Below, piece after piece: positions 11,237-24,080 of a stretch of 64,000 nt of DNA (positions are counted from its first letter, which is position 1; every line of letters starts with the position of its first letter). The notes below the pieces were generated by a model, which worked only from the letters and a program-made list of their open reading frames with translations, made no database searches and was not told the origin of the DNA. The stretch spans positions 275,748 through 339,747 of the forward strand of contig KL647306.1 in assembly GCA_000727475.1 (NCBI GenBank). The letters run 5' to 3'. This DNA is from Sarcocystis neurona. Taxonomy: Eukaryota > Apicomplexa > Conoidasida > Eucoccidiorida > Sarcocystidae. The position numbers were made by a program, and so were the translations under genes.

Positions 11237-11746
11237 TTGAAGGCCGGCTGCTTCTGCTCGTTTGTGTTTGAGCCTAATCTCTGTGCGGTTGCTGTTCCGT
11301 ACGTGTGCTGCGGCCGCTGCTGCAGCACGATTCGGTACGGGGGCTGTTCTATATCAAGCCATCTGTTGCTGCCTCGACAGAATGCTTACAAGCTGAAAAG
11401 CAGCGGCAACTGCACGTATGTTCTGTTTCGGCAACTGACATGCCAGCAACAGCCTGCTTCAGGCAACCCACGTGGAAGATGCGAAGTTCTTACTACTACG
11501 ATTGATTTATCGCCCCGGCGCAGTGGCTCCTTAAACAGTTCAGCCGCACGCATGCTGGAAATGACTAGTCTTTCTGCAGCTGAAAGTTGCGTGAGAGCAG
11601 AAAAAAGCAACAAAGCTCGAGTGGTAATACGCGAGTCGAGCGCTGCCTGTGCTGCTGAGACGGTCCTGCAGCCATTTTACGCATTTGTGGCTACCCAAGT
11701 TAACGCGAGGGAAAAACAGTACACAGCCACGTCTGCTGTGGCATAA
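11237..11746 (+). CDS. Hypothetical protein or exon, 169 codons
   Basis: Unrecognised. The frame has a Cys-rich beginning and an Ser/Ala/Glu/Lys-rich second half (for example SLNSSAARMLEMTSLSAAES) ending at TAA. The second half reads like protein, the first less so. An antisense frame (11613-11386) is equally open. No signal peptide, membrane segment or domain seen. Confidence 0.25.
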   Translation: MKAGCFCSFVFEPNLCAVAVPYVCCGRCCSTIRYGGCSISSHLLLPRQNAYKLKSSGNCTYVLFRQLTCQQQPASGNPRGRCEVLTTTIDLSPRRSGSLNSSAARMLEMTSLSAAESCVRAEKSNKARVVIRESSAACAAETVLQPFYAFVATQVNAREKQYTATSAVA

Positions 11747-11989
11747 GTGGAAGCAAGAAGCGGCAGCAGCTATGCCTTCGGCATTCTCTTCTCACTTCCA
11801 TTTAAACTGAGAAACGCATTATGACCTGCAGTAGCTGCTGAACCCCACTTACCTGTTTCAACTATGTCGGTTTCATTCAATAAAAACATACTTTTTTCTT
11901 GACGCGCTGGTTCGGAAGCCACCTCCGCATGGGTAGTCGCACACTGAGCAGCGCAGACGCGCCACAAACACCCCACTCATTTGTTACGA

Positions 11990-13945
11990 CAGCACTAAGA
12001 TCTGCAGAGGACAGCGACTGAGAGGTAGGGTATAGCCGACAGTCATCCACGGTCAGGCTTTCAGCAGGAGCAGCACTACCAGTTCCTCTCCTGTGTTCAG
12101 CGCCTGAAGGTGCGAGAGTTTCAGCGCTGGTTCACAGTGCATCAGCAGCATCTGCAAACATCACAGAACGACAGCACACGAAGCGCAGTAGCGGCGACAA
12201 ACTGGCCCACACAGAAGCGGAGACAGCTTGGAATTGTTATAATGAGCAAGTCTACCGCGTCTGAAAAGCAGGGTTGGGCCGCCGCTACTCCGTCTGCTGC
12301 CGACAAGATCAAAGCGAAACAGAAGTCGCACATAGTGTCCTCCTCATCTACACCGGTCGTCTTCATGTAGGTTTTGCGTTACAAGGTACTACCAGAAGCC
12401 GCCTCCATGTGCTCAACACACCTGTACGGAATTTGGTAACTCTACGTTTGCAGGGCGATACACACGTACATACGTGGCTGCAAAGCCACGTATGTACGTG
12501 TGTATCGCCCTGCAGTATCTGTGTACCGGGAGCGGTCAACGTGTTCTGTGCCTGCGTGACTAAGGTGTCCAGGAACGTTGTGTCTCCCGTGTATGTCGCA
12601 GCAGCACGGTCGTGACATTCCAGCCAACACCTACTAACGGCAACACGCGCTGCGCGGGGGATTTCACTCACAGCTGCAAGGTGCGTAGCCTCAATAGCAG
12701 ATGATCTACCACGCGAAAGAAGAGCTGAGGGATTAACAGGAATAGCACAGGGAACTTAAGGCATCAATACGTGCAACAGCATTTTTTGCCAAACCACCTA
12801 GTACCACTCGTACAGAGGCAGCCATAGGGTCAACAGCAGCAACTACTGCGTCTGCGCAAGTGTCAATCCCTGCAGGCGTTACAACAGTTGCAGTTGTGTA
12901 TACAAGGACGGGAGAAGAACGAATGGAGCATCTTTAACTGAGGAATTCCTAGGTACAGGTAACGGTGGCGACGCCGAATTTATCAGCAACAGGGTACTAT
13001 CGCATCTACTGCTAGGATGTCCTCCTGCGTGCGTCCAGTGACGCTCAGGAGGCAGCAGCGCTGGTTAGCAACGGTGGCACGGTTGGCCCGAAAGAAGGAT
13101 GTCTTCTGCAACCATAAGCAGCAGACGGTGCTAGTCCATGCCAGCGCCTTCATACATCTCTCCACGTATATATGCACCAGCAGCACCAGCTACAAACAGC
13201 GAGCGTTAACACCTGCGTATCACGCTCCGTGCAAGAAGCAGTCGCGTGATTTGTTTGGCGGCTGCAGCTGCATGGTTTGTCCGTGTCCGAGTCACTGTGG
13301 GAAGCACAGAAACTGTGTAAACAGTAAAAAGAGGGCGAAAGGATCATCATCGAAGAAGTAGCACCTGCTGATCAAGTCACCCAACTGAGCAGCAGTACCC
13401 GTACCACCAACAGTAGAACGGGGACAAGGAGCGGCAACGTCAACACCAGTTGCGGCAGTAGCTGCAGTGCAGGACACCAGAGGGCACAGGGCCACTGCAC
13501 GTACGCGTAGACACGATCTGTCTGTTCGAAGAATGTTAGTGATTTTCGCTGAAGCTGCGGCACCCGATGCAACGATTCTGTGGGAACCGCTCCTCCTCTC
13601 TTATTCCGCTATTGTACGTCCCGCCCTGTTCCCCAGCGCTGAGGTTGTTTCTGCCAGTTTGGTCCTAGCCTGCATTAAGGCATCGACAGCGGCATTTTAC
13701 CGTAGGGTTGCAGAGGGGGGAGGCAGTGTCTTGCTGGGGGGAAGCCTGGAAAAGTTGTCCTCTCCGTAGCTGCTCGGTGTTTCTTCTCGTGTATGCGATA
13801 TACTCTTCCTTACTCTCTGCTGTGCCTCCGCTATGGGCACCTTGTCTCTCCTGTGTCCCCTCATTAAACCTGCGACCTCAGCTCTGTGTGCTGCTGCTGG
13901 TTTTCCTGTTGGTGCTGCTACTCCCCCTACTGTGTTCTGAGTAAC
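11990..13945. other. Ala/Ser/Thr-rich open frames, probably pieces of one or more split genes
   Basis: Several short coding-like stretches lie here without a confirmed gene. On plus, about 12050-12260 reads LSAGAALPVPLLCSAPEG... to a stop, and about 12755-12935 reads Ala/Thr-rich (GSTAATTASAQVSIPAG). The plus frame 13017-13361 ends in a Cys-clustered part (GGCSCMVCPCPSHCGKHRNC) and a Lys/Ser tail. On minus, 14089-13697 and 13495-13292 are Ala-rich. Composition suggests exons separated by short introns, but I could not choose a strand or join them. Confidence 0.3.
12449..12514. repeat. Perfect 31-bp inverted repeat with 4-nt loop
   Basis: 12449-12479 is the exact reverse complement of 12484-12514, separated by gcaa. 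The arms read tgcagggcgatacacacg... and ...cgtgtgtatcgccctgca. Transcribed, it would form a 31-bp hairpin. It carries no flanking gene and no visible target-site duplication beyond the symmetric edges. Confidence 0.95.
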
Positions 13946-14945
13946 GTGGCGGTATGCTGTGGCTCCTAATTGCAGCTGAGGCAGCAGCCGGGGCACACAC
14001 AAAGGCGAGACGCATGCGGAAACACCGACATAGTACCGCGTGCGAAGCATCAGACCACCGAGGATATCGTGGCGTAGAGTCCCGTGCATTGACAGGAGGA
14101 CTTCGTACGGGCGTCACAGGTAGTGTCGCACATAGTTATGCCAAGTCGTGTTAGCTTGCATCGCGTTGACCACGTTGTCGTGCTGAGCGTGTTCTGAAAG
14201 GTGCTTACAGCCGCCTAGAATAGAGAACATCTAGGTCGGCCGTCTATGCCTGTGCAGATCAGGAGTTAGTGGGTGCTTTTCCTCGTTGCTCTTCCGTGCT
14301 GCCGCAGGCCTGGATGTCTCTTCCTGCCGGCTGCGTCCACACGGTGGAAAACGCACGTATACAGCACATACTCTCCACTGATACATACTTGGCGCGGGAA
14401 GACGCAAGTTAACATGGGGACGTGTGTGGTGAATAAAGTTTGTCATGCGCAGGCACATGGACGAGACAGGCGGACAGAGGAGGCGCCGAGTGTTTTCTGC
14501 CTGCTCGTAGTACATGAGCATTAATATCATGTGCGACAGAGCGGGCACACGGCACTGCGGCAGAAGATGGTCGATATTCTGTGCGTTATATTGATCACGC
14601 GGCATTGCCACTTAAGCTCGCCTTGTTGCCGCTCGCTGCACCTTTTGTTTCCCCGTTGTCGAACGGTTCTTTCATGCTACACCTTCCTGATTAAGATTTA
14701 CAGTAGTTTACCTTGGTGTTATTGTATGTAAATACATTTTTCTGGAACAACGCTGCCTGTAATGCAGCTAAGCCTGCTTCGGCACGTGTGTACGACGTCA
14801 TGGATTGCAGCTTGTGGTCCAGAGGCTTTGAAAAGTGCCTTCTTACGAACAGGGCTAGGTTTCTTATATGGAGGTTGCTGCCGCGTCGACAGAGCGCAGC
14901 AAGGTCTGCTTAGTTATCATGAAAAGCTGCATCTCGGCATGATAC

Positions 14946-15377
14946 GTGCTCGAGGTGGAGTTAGCGCCCTTGAAACAGGAGCAGCGGAAGAAAGGGACAA
15001 CTGCAGCAAGGAAAACAGCAGCAATTCGAGCAGCAGCTGCAGGAGGGACAGTACTTAAGACAGACGCAGATTGGTTAGAGATGGATCATCGGCAGGCGAG
15101 ACAGCAGAAGCGCGTACGTCTAAGGCAACGAGAGAAGCCCCAGAAGAAAAAACAGCAACAGTCCCGAGCTGCCGAGGCAGAAGACGCAAATGCAGCAGCA
15201 TGGCGTCTAAGCGCACAACCACAATTCAGAGAGGATCAAAACGCTTCTGAAACATTCCAAATGCTAGCTCACTGGCTGTATACTAAGCACCCCATCGTAC
15301 TGGCTCGACAGTTCTGCGATGTCGAGGAGTCAAGTCCAGAGGTAGCTAGCGCTTACCCTTTCCTGCGATTGTGCTGA
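14946..15377 (+). CDS. Hypothetical protein, likely last exon
   Basis: Unrecognised. The frame, opened just after a TGA at 14940-14942, is strongly protein-like. It holds a Lys/Gln/Arg-rich stretch (RQARQQKRVRLRQREKPQ) with short Ala and Gln runs, then a non-repetitive C-terminus (ETFQMLAHWLYTKHPIVLA and DVEESSPEVASAYPF) and a TGA. There is no ATG near its start; the first in-frame Met is near 15080, so it is probably spliced to an upstream exon. Candidate upstream frames (14713-14913, 14762-15058) overlap it out of phase. The basic, Gln-rich part could be coiled or RNA-binding, but that is speculation. Confidence 0.45.
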   Translation: MLEVELAPLKQEQRKKGTTAARKTAAIRAAAAGGTVLKTDADWLEMDHRQARQQKRVRLRQREKPQKKKQQQSRAAEAEDANAAAWRLSAQPQFREDQNASETFQMLAHWLYTKHPIVLARQFCDVEESSPEVASAYPFLRLC

Positions 15378-16149
15378 ACGTGACGCAAGGTTGATTATAA
15401 GACACCATCCACGTGGTGATAGCCAGCAAAAATATCAGTGCTATCTTTTCCCTTCCCTTGCTTTCCTGCACCCACGGAGTGATTTCTCTGCCCTCTCAAC
15501 CCACGTCCGGCACGTCGATTCTCTCAGGCCTTCCTGGTGAGTGAGTCCACTGTAGTGGAAATGATTTACATGATTTACCTCGGACCCAGCGTCAGCGCCC
15601 CAAGAACAGCCTCATTTTTCGTCTTCGAAATTACCCAGGTCGTGCGATGGAGGGGAAAAGTGCGGCAGCACGTCGAAGGGGGACACTGTGTCGTAGAAAA
15701 CTGGACCGCGGTTAAAAAACGATGCTTGTGCATGACGTTGCGTGTACTTCTTCGTTTATCGGGTGTAGAAATTTGCTCAGCGATGGGACTGCGTCGATAT
15801 CTAGCCCCCAAAGTTGTGGACAAGACTTGCAGTCCAGCTCACATTACGAACAGCCCGACGCCGTGGTTGTAATTGCTTCACGTACGACAAACACGGCGAA
15901 GTACTTCCACTTGTCCTTTCGGTAGCAGGGAATACTTTAGCTTTCAAAGGTGCTCTGTGGGAAGCTGTTTCTGCAGTAGAAGGTCTCGAAAAACGTGTAA
16001 CACAGCAGTGTTCAGACCACGGGATCTGCAAGATACAGAAGGATTCAGGCAGATTACACGGTGTGAAAACACGTCGTGCTTCCGTCACCGCTGAAAACCC
16101 ACGCCGTTGTCCTCCCTTGGGTTTTGTCAATTATGTGTGCGTCAGGAAC

Positions 16150-17599
16150 ATGGGTGACCTTCGCGTGCTACTTTTTATCGCCAGCGGGCTGGCACTGCTG
16201 GTCGTTACACCGATCGAGGCGCAGAAGTCTGTACGTCGTCACTAGTATGCAGTTGAACTTAAATAATTCATGGAATGTTGTCTCGCTACCTGTTCGAGCA
16301 GCAAGCTGCTACACTGGCCTTGTCAGCTTCTGCTTCCAGGCTTCCACGGTATGAGGGGCCTTCAGAGTGGTAACCCGTGGAGACGGGAAAAAAATAGTAG
16401 AGGGACACACCCACGTGGAAGGCGCCTCGCGATCTTATACGCAGTACTACGATGAAGAGGAAGTACAGTTGTACAGTTGGATCCAGCGTCCTCTGCTCGC
16501 GGCCACGGCAACTTAGAGAAGTAGCTTCCAGGGGAGAGAAAACTGGTAGATGTTACATCACGAGGCACTCGTTATTGGTGGTTGCTACCCTTCCTTGACG
16601 ACATCCTAGCCACACCACACGAGTACTCCCTCTTAAGTGAGTGTCTAGGAGCCTCTGCAAATTCTGGTAGAAATCTCATGTGGGGCAGTTTTGCTAGGGC
16701 TGGCGAACCAGTGATTGCACAGTTCGCTATGACAGTGTCAATCGTCAGTAAGAGTCCGCGTTTCCATCATCCGTGTTGGAGATCTGCGCATTCGTTCGTG
16801 GTTTGTCGCGTACGCAAGCATGTTGTTTTAAGAGCTCTCAGCGCCACTCTTTCTTGGCTTCTGCGCTCTTGGTCAGCATTCGGAAGGCGAAAGAGCCGAC
16901 GGACGAAAGGTTGAGGAGGCGCAAAAAGCGAACGGGGAGCATGAGCAGGCTGTAGAACACAGCAAAGACGAAGAAATAGATCATCTTCAGGAGCACAAAG
17001 ACGACAATGGACACAAAGATGGGGCAGATGATCACGTACAAGGACACGACAAAGATGCAGACGACGAAGACGAACACGATACGATTTCGGCTTTGGTAAA
17101 TTTGGATGAGCCACCTTCCAGCGACATAAGTGCGACAAAGCAGGACGACGGAGACCATCACCTAGATAAAGATGAAGATCACAAATCTGCAGACCACGAC
17201 AAGGGAAAGATGAAGTGCTGCTTGATGAGCCTTCATAAACCTTTTTCAGCGTCTTCCCGTTGTTCGTGCAGTCAGTGGCTCAAGCACGCATTGCGACATT
17301 CCATATTCTTGCGTCCTCTTCTCGAGTTCCTTCGAAATTCCCTTCCGACTCTTTCACGTAAAAGACACCACCGAATTGACGAGGGCGCAGACCAAGGGGA
17401 GGACTCCAACGACACAGAAGAAGAACAAAGCGAGGACCAATCTGACTTACGTCGTTTAGGATTCTTCGACATCGGCTACGGAGGAGGCGGGTATTATGGT
17501 GGCTATCCTGGGTACTGGGGAGGGTACCCAGGTCTGTATGGGTATCCCAGTTTGGGTTGGGCAGTGCGTCCAGGATTCGGGCTTGGCGTGTCCTTCTAG
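16150..17599 (+). CDS. Secreted His/Asp-rich protein with Gly/Tyr-rich tail
   Basis: Two exons with matching phase 0. Exon 1 (16150-16230) encodes MGDLRVLLFIASGLALLVV followed by TPIEAQKS, a clean signal peptide with a likely cut after IEA, and ends at GTACGT. Exon 2 (16877-17599) follows a long pyrimidine-rich acceptor ending ggtcag. The predicted precursor is 267 residues. Residues about 28-125 are strongly acidic and His-rich (EHEQAVEHSKDEEIDHLQ, DDEDEHD). About 126-170 is a basic Cys/Leu/Arg stretch (LHKPFSASSRCSCSQW). About 171-220 is acidic again. The last 45 residues are Gly/Tyr/Trp/Pro-rich (GYGGGGYYGGYPGYWGGYPG). No known enzyme domain. Tyr-rich and His-rich secreted proteins are known from Eimeria oocyst walls, where tyrosines cross-link; that role is only a hypothesis here. 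A small extra exon within the 646-nt intron is not excluded. Confidence 0.7.
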
Positions 17600-20500
17600 A
17601 CACCAACTAGTGATGCACAGACGACGAGGATGCAAGCGAGAAAAGAATTGAGGCGTAGAGGTGGATCAGGCAACAACACAGAAACACAGAGGATAGAGTA
17701 CAGTGGGGAAGAGTTTCCCCTACAGTATCGACTCGACCTTTCGTGGCAAACTAAACACTAAATGGGAACCTACTGAGCACTTGAAGAGAGGAAATTTAAG
17801 AGACGTCGTGAGCGTTTTCTCTTTGTAGTCCACTGTGTCGTGAACTACGGCGCCTTCCTGTGCCATTTTGCTTCTTCCCAGCAACCATTCTTCCAAGCCG
17901 CTACATGTTTGGAGAAGGTACGCACTGAAGAGAGTGTGCTTTATTGTTCCTAAACCTTTTTTTTTTAGGAACCGCCTGCATTTCGTACGTGCTTTGCTAA
18001 CAACAAAGGTTCGAGGAAAGAAGAGCAGATGAATTATACGTCTCTGCAGCATCAAGACGAGGGGACCACCACTTACTCACCACGCAACACCAACGAGTCT
18101 TTGGTAGGTACAGTCTGCTTCATTTGTAACGAAATTGAATACGTTCCACGTTCCAAGTTCGAGACGTTTTGACTGCACGTTTGCAAAAGCTCTTTTTCAG
18201 AGCACGCGAGCTCGATTGTTCGGTTGGACGAATAGACACTTTTGTTTCGTCATTTGGTCAGGCAAGCCAATTCTTCCTTCTAAGAGGGCCCCCAGTCGGA
18301 GTGGGGGGGGGCGAGTGTCGACGCGTGAATGTGCTCACAACATGACACATAATTCTCCGGTATAGTTCGATCAACTCAGTCTAGAGGGGAAGCACATAGC
18401 TCCTGCGGACAGCGATATGTGCATACGTGTCGGCGAGCAGACCATAGTTAAGGGACACAAGCTGACTTCCCAAGGTGCAAGCCCCTCTAGCTGTATTCGC
18501 GCAGACGTTGACGGCGGGATTCGTACACCAGAGAAGAGCGTGCGTGTCTAGATACCCTAGTATCTGCACGTATTAGTATAAATAAAGACCCGTGTGCGAG
18601 TGCATGTCTTCGGAGTAAATTTTGCAGTGGTTTACCAGTAAATATCACATCCAAAGTAAGTGGAAGTGTATGACGCGCACAAGCGCACACGAGCAGGTGC
18701 CACTCGTGTGATCATTTGCGTACGCACCTGAGTACATTATGCATTACTGGACTCCAGCTGCGTCGACTTTACAGGAGTATACTACTGATTGTCCACCTGT
18801 GGCGACAGGGAGTGTGCAGCACTGTGCCACCTCAATTTTCTGTTCCGCGCGTGCTACAATACAGAAGTAGGGCAGCATACATGAACAGGAGCACGTCACA
18901 GTTGTGTGCATGCGCGTACTTGTATCCGTACAGACAGGCAGACCGTTAAAGACGTTCACACACCGACGAATACTGTGAGGACACACTTTTCATCTTACGT
19001 AGGAACGACCGCATACTTTTCTTCCTGGACCTGCGGAATAGAAGCAGCCGAAGAGCATTCTTAGTAGACGCCAGGTAACATGATTCCCGTCAGGAGTGGT
19101 TAGAGTACCTTTGTCCAGACTTCATCGTGCGGACGCATGCAGCAGCAAAACGGGGAAGAGGGAAAACATCTCTGGGTGATATACGTGCATATTTAAGTTT
19201 GTGAACAAAGCGCTTGAACTTCAGCACAGAAGCGAACATGCAAAAATACGACGCGAGTAACCCGAAAAACTGTTGAACCTACGTCTGGTGAAGTTTCGCA
19301 AAAAAACAGCATCGTATCGTCCTCGAAGCAACAGCGGCACTTTCCCATTGGGAATGATCATGGCGAAATCCGTGCGAGAAGTTGGAGCCACTCCTTTGCT
19401 GCTCGTCCACCAGGTGCCGCATAGACCTGATTTCACGTAGCGTTGAGGTTTTTCGTTTACTCACATCGGCACTCCCAGAACGCAGTAATTCATTCAGTCT
19501 TGTTACTTCGCACCCACAACCTTTCCGTGTCACTATCTTCGCACTGAAGACGCACGGCGTTCGTATGTACATGTAGATGCGTGCTTTACGTCGCGGTGGG
19601 CCTGCGCATAATTCGACACGATGAAAGAGAATGGCTTTGGAGGAGACTGGATTCATATACGAACTTTACGTTTTCGCTTGTCATCAACGTTCCACACTTT
19701 CTCTGAGTGTACTAAGTGTCGGAGACAGAGATGCATCGGTCAACATTTCAGACGAACACGTTCAAGAGTGCATTACCTTTTTGACAGTGTTCCTTGTTCC
19801 CATAGTACAGAATAAGTGTATTTGCAGTGCATGCTGATTGCTTTTACGAAAATAACGCCGGCGTCTGGCGTTTCCATGACCCCGGACAAACCGAAGAGCC
19901 ATCAAAATCAGGTCCTGGATAATACGTGTACTTGAGCTTAATTTTGAGAGTTCTTTGGACCTCCCTTTGTTATCATGTGCATGCGGTGTAGTGAGTGTCT
20001 TTTCACGCTTCCTCCCACGTAGTGTTGGGCCTCGGCTTACTACCATTATCAATAGTGCGCCTGGTGTCCTGCATCTCCTGTACCATCAAAGAAGAGAGAT
20101 AACCTCATGGTTCATTTACAAGCGAGACGATCCCCGGGATGCCTGCGAGGCTACCGCTTGGCAAGAGTTCTCTGCAGACTGCGAAGCAGCTCCGAAATAA
20201 CGTTGCCCTGTTGGTGCGCCTAGGCATGACAATGTCAAGGTATGCGACACTGCACCCAGCACACACGGAAGATAGGCCCCCATCTCACACACAATTTTAT
20301 GATCGTTCTCATGTTGCGAAGCACTCCTTTTCTCATCTACGCTCTCTATTCTTTTCACCCGCTCCGTTGAAATGCGTATTAGTTTTCATACATCAATGCT
20401 GTGTGTGGAACGGCAAGTGTAGAAGCTGTTCAAGTGTGTGTAAACGCAAGAGTTCGTAGTAAATATGTAGGGGCCTGATATATTTTTTTCGGAACATACG

Positions 20501-22060
20501 AATGCGCGCGTACACCTCTCTAGACTTGTGCGTCCTCATGTGCTCGATGCGGCTCTTCAACCAGGTACAGAAAAACACCGCGTAAGATTTCCTGCTCCGA
20601 CAAGAGTCGGGACCTTTCCACTGCATCATCGCTAAAAAAAAGCGTGTAGACGAGATTCATTTAATGCGTGGTTCGGAAAAAGTGTCCGGCTCTTATCAAG
20701 CAGATGTGTGAAATGTCGTATTGTGTAAGTGACCTCACACGCAGACGTGGCAACGCCACGAAACGAGAAGACGGTAACGTTACCTTTCGTTCTACCTGCT
20801 TTTCCGTGCTGTCAAACCGTGCAATGTCAGGTCACCTTGTCACTTCCCTATTTCGTGTGAAAAAGAGTGAATGTGTTTCACAGATGCGCAGGAGGGAATA
20901 CTGCGTGTGGAACCGTACACGCGTCTCCTTCGAACGTGTTACGCGGACGGCGGTCCACTATTTCATTAGCAGTTTTCTTCTGTTACGCTGATGAGGAGAA
21001 ATGATTGACACTACAAAAATATGCAAAGCCTCCATATGGTCTATCAAAAAGGCTTTTATTGTGCCACAGTCCTGAGTGCGCGCTCCAGCACTCTTACGTA
21101 ACGACACGCAGTGCCACGATAGCATCTCCACTCCACTACGGTGACGTACGCATATGTACACGTGAGTACCAAGTACGGAGTCTTCTAGCGTCGTTTCGTA
21201 ACAGTAGACGACCTCCCTGGTTCTTCTCCCCCTGAGAGTAAATCGTATGAGTCTTATTAGACGAGCCGCGAAAACCACCGTGTGTTGACACGCGCTGGAA
21301 CAAAATCCGTACTCGGAATGCTGTGATTAAGTGCTTTGACGTTGTAAATCCTGCCGCGATAGCCTACAAGGACAAGTTAATTGTCGAACGGAGTGCGAAA
21401 TGCTACAGATAGGAAAGGGGGCACATAGCAGCGCTCCTCCTCGCACAAACAACTAATAAGAGAAGAACGAGCACGGGCGGCTGCTTGTGTTCGCCGTGCT
21501 TTCGAATAGATATGTGTTTACGGAACACCTGTAGCTTTAGTCCTCCAGGCGTATACGCGTACACTCAAACGTGGACGCGTGTGTGTCCGTATGTGTATTT
21601 CTTGTCACGGTCGAAAATCGAAAAGCTTTTATCATACCTGAAGGGCGGGTCCCTCTAAGTGATCATGTACACCTGTACATGCGTGCATATCATAAGACGT
21701 CACGTAACCAGGAATACAAACATGGGTGTACGAGCCTATACGTGGAGTGTACATCTACGAAGAAACGTACGGTGGTGGAACAGCGTGCGTTCACCTCGAG
21801 ATATGGGCACGCACACGAACAGATGCTCACATTCGTGCTTCCACGCCCGCGGGAAGACCTCCTCTAGCTGACCACGCGATGTTACTCCACACGTATACAC
21901 TGCACACCTCTATCGAACACATTCACTTGAAGATGAATTGCTTTAGCTTTCCAGATACCCAAAGGGGTCGGACGGTCGAACCCACTGTTGTTAGCAGCTT
22001 TATCTGGACCACAGGCACTAAGACTTCACCGGGTACCCTGTCTGCGTGTAGATCCTGCTG
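17600..22060. other. No gene confidently recognised
   Basis: Repeat-poor DNA. The most protein-like frames are on minus at 19656-19279 (TRLNELLRSGSADVSKRK) and 19436-19221 (DFAMIIPNGKVPLLLRGRY), which overlap in different frames and cannot both be right. 18055-17720 minus and 20668-20991 plus are weaker. None has a family motif, a signal peptide or a supported splice pair. A gene of several short exons around 19.2-19.7 kb on minus is possible. Confidence 0.4.
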
Positions 22061-22540
22061 CACACAGTCATGCAGGAGCCTCGCCCAACAATCCTCAGGA
22101 GGCCACGAAGCTTCCTACATGGTAGCCGTGCAGCCGCAGCAGCAGCAGTCGCTGTAACATCGGTAGCAACGGAAGCAGCTGCGCGTGTCTGCAAGCACAG
22201 GAGCAGCGGCCAGCCTCACCACCAACACCAGCCAGCATCTCAGATACCCACTGGAGGCATCACGGTGGAATATGTGCAGTAGCTCCTTAGGGCGTGGTTC
22301 GCTGCTAGTGCTGCAACTGCCGGGTGGTTGTGCCAGTGCCGCTGCGAGTGACTTGCTGCTGCTCTGTGTTTGCATCGGGTTGGTCTTGCGCCAGCAAACC
22401 TGCGTCCGCATTCCTGTGTTTTTACTTTGTTTCGCGAACGGCCCTGAATGAAAAAGATATGCCTTTTCTTCCGCAGAATTGTTGCCTCCAAGCATGCATG
22501 TAGGGTGTAAGAACCACATGCGGTCCTGGGAGGTTTAATT

Positions 22541-24080
22541 ATGCTTCAATTGATTTATACTTTCACCCCCCTCGAATTTCACCGTTTTTTCCTGCATCTG
22601 TTCCTGCCTGTGGTAGCTGTTCTTTGGCTACGTGCTCGACGTAGTCTGTCCTGCTTTCCTCGCGGCACGGTTTTGTCTTTCCTGCAGTTGATTCCGTATT
22701 CTCCACACACAGCTCGAGATTTGCAACACCTCCTGGTTGTGGTTCCATCTTGTCGGGTTTTTGCGTCTCACAACTTCACTTTCTGCAGTGTTTGATCTTC
22801 TCTCTTCCTGTTATCGAGCCTTCGTTTGTTTTTTCGTGCGCTGCCTGCACATTTTTGCAAATATGTCCTTCCCTCTTCGGTTTTCTCGTTTCCGTCCCCG
22901 CCTCCCGTGATTTCCTCTATTTCGAACGGCTGTTGTTCTCTCTTTTGTGAACGGGTGGTTTTACTGGAACAGAGAGTCCTTCTTTGGTAGATCACTGAAC
23001 ATGTGAAAACTGTAAATATGTCTTCCGCCTGTCTACCAGCGCCCGTCTCCGCAGCACACTGACCTTTCGTGCGACTCCTTCCATAGGTTAAGAATCCTTC
23101 GCCCGTTCGCGAAGTTTCAGCCAGTTCATCTGTTATCTTCCTACCCGACCACCTCGCGTATCATGAGCGTGCACGTTCCAGTTTACATGTTACGGATCAG
23201 TTTTTGTGTTTGTTGTGGGTCTGTGAATGTACACGCAGTTTTTCTCGTCTCGAGCAACAGGTGACTACCTCTTTGTTTCTTTCGTCTTCCGTGTTTTCCC
23301 CCCATCCTATTCAACGTCAACTCTCTTCGCCTGCACGTATGTATCACTCAGAGACATATCGTCATACTCTGCGTATCGTAGCTTCCCGTTTTAGTGTGCC
23401 TTCCTGTCCCTGTGGTGTAGAGTAACTTTCTCTTTGAGTCTTCTTTGATGGTATCTACTTTGTGTTTCGAACAGCATAACTTCCGTCGTTTAGAGTCTCA
23501 CGTCACTGCTAATTCTGTTTCTTCCGCACAAATGTGTATTTTCCGCTTATTACTCCCGTTGTCATCTCGTGTACACTACGTATCGCTCCATTCCCTTCCC
23601 GTTATGACAGCACCTTGTCGTGACCTCAACTTCTGCGCTTTGCCGTCTTCGTCCACGGCTCCCTTCTCCTCTTCTCCGTAGCCCGGCCTACTTTTTTCTC
23701 TGGGAGTGAATCTTTCACCTTCCTTATTTGCTTTCCGTTGAAGCGTTTTTTTCTTCAGCTAACTCTTGTCTTTGCAAGTACAGTATTTCGCGGTGCACAC
23801 CTTACCTTTTTCTCTTCTCGTGAAGGGCTTACCTGTTCTCTGCTTGGTACGGCAGCAGCACAAACTGTTCGGCATCGTTTCACACCAGGAACACACTTTC
23901 AAGGATGTGCGTCAAGGAACGCTGCGTTTTGAAAAAGGACTCAGTTTTACGGGCTGCTGCAGCCCTCACGATACCCTCAGAGAGGTCTATGTGCTTGTTG
24001 TTCCTCCTTTCTTGAGCTGCAGCAGCAGAAGAGTGTTCAGCAGGAGTAGCCGAGGAGGGAGCAGCAGCAGCTGCTGCTAC
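22541..24080 (+). promoter_or_regulatory. Pyrimidine-rich leader upstream of the Ala/Gln-rich gene
   Basis: For about 1.2 kb the plus strand is markedly rich in T and C (ttcctgc, tttctcg, cttccc runs) with no convincing coding frame. It directly precedes the large plus-strand open frame at 24284. Pyrimidine bias of this kind is usual in introns and 5' untranslated leaders of coccidia, so it probably belongs to the transcript of that gene. No promoter motif was identified. Confidence 0.35.
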
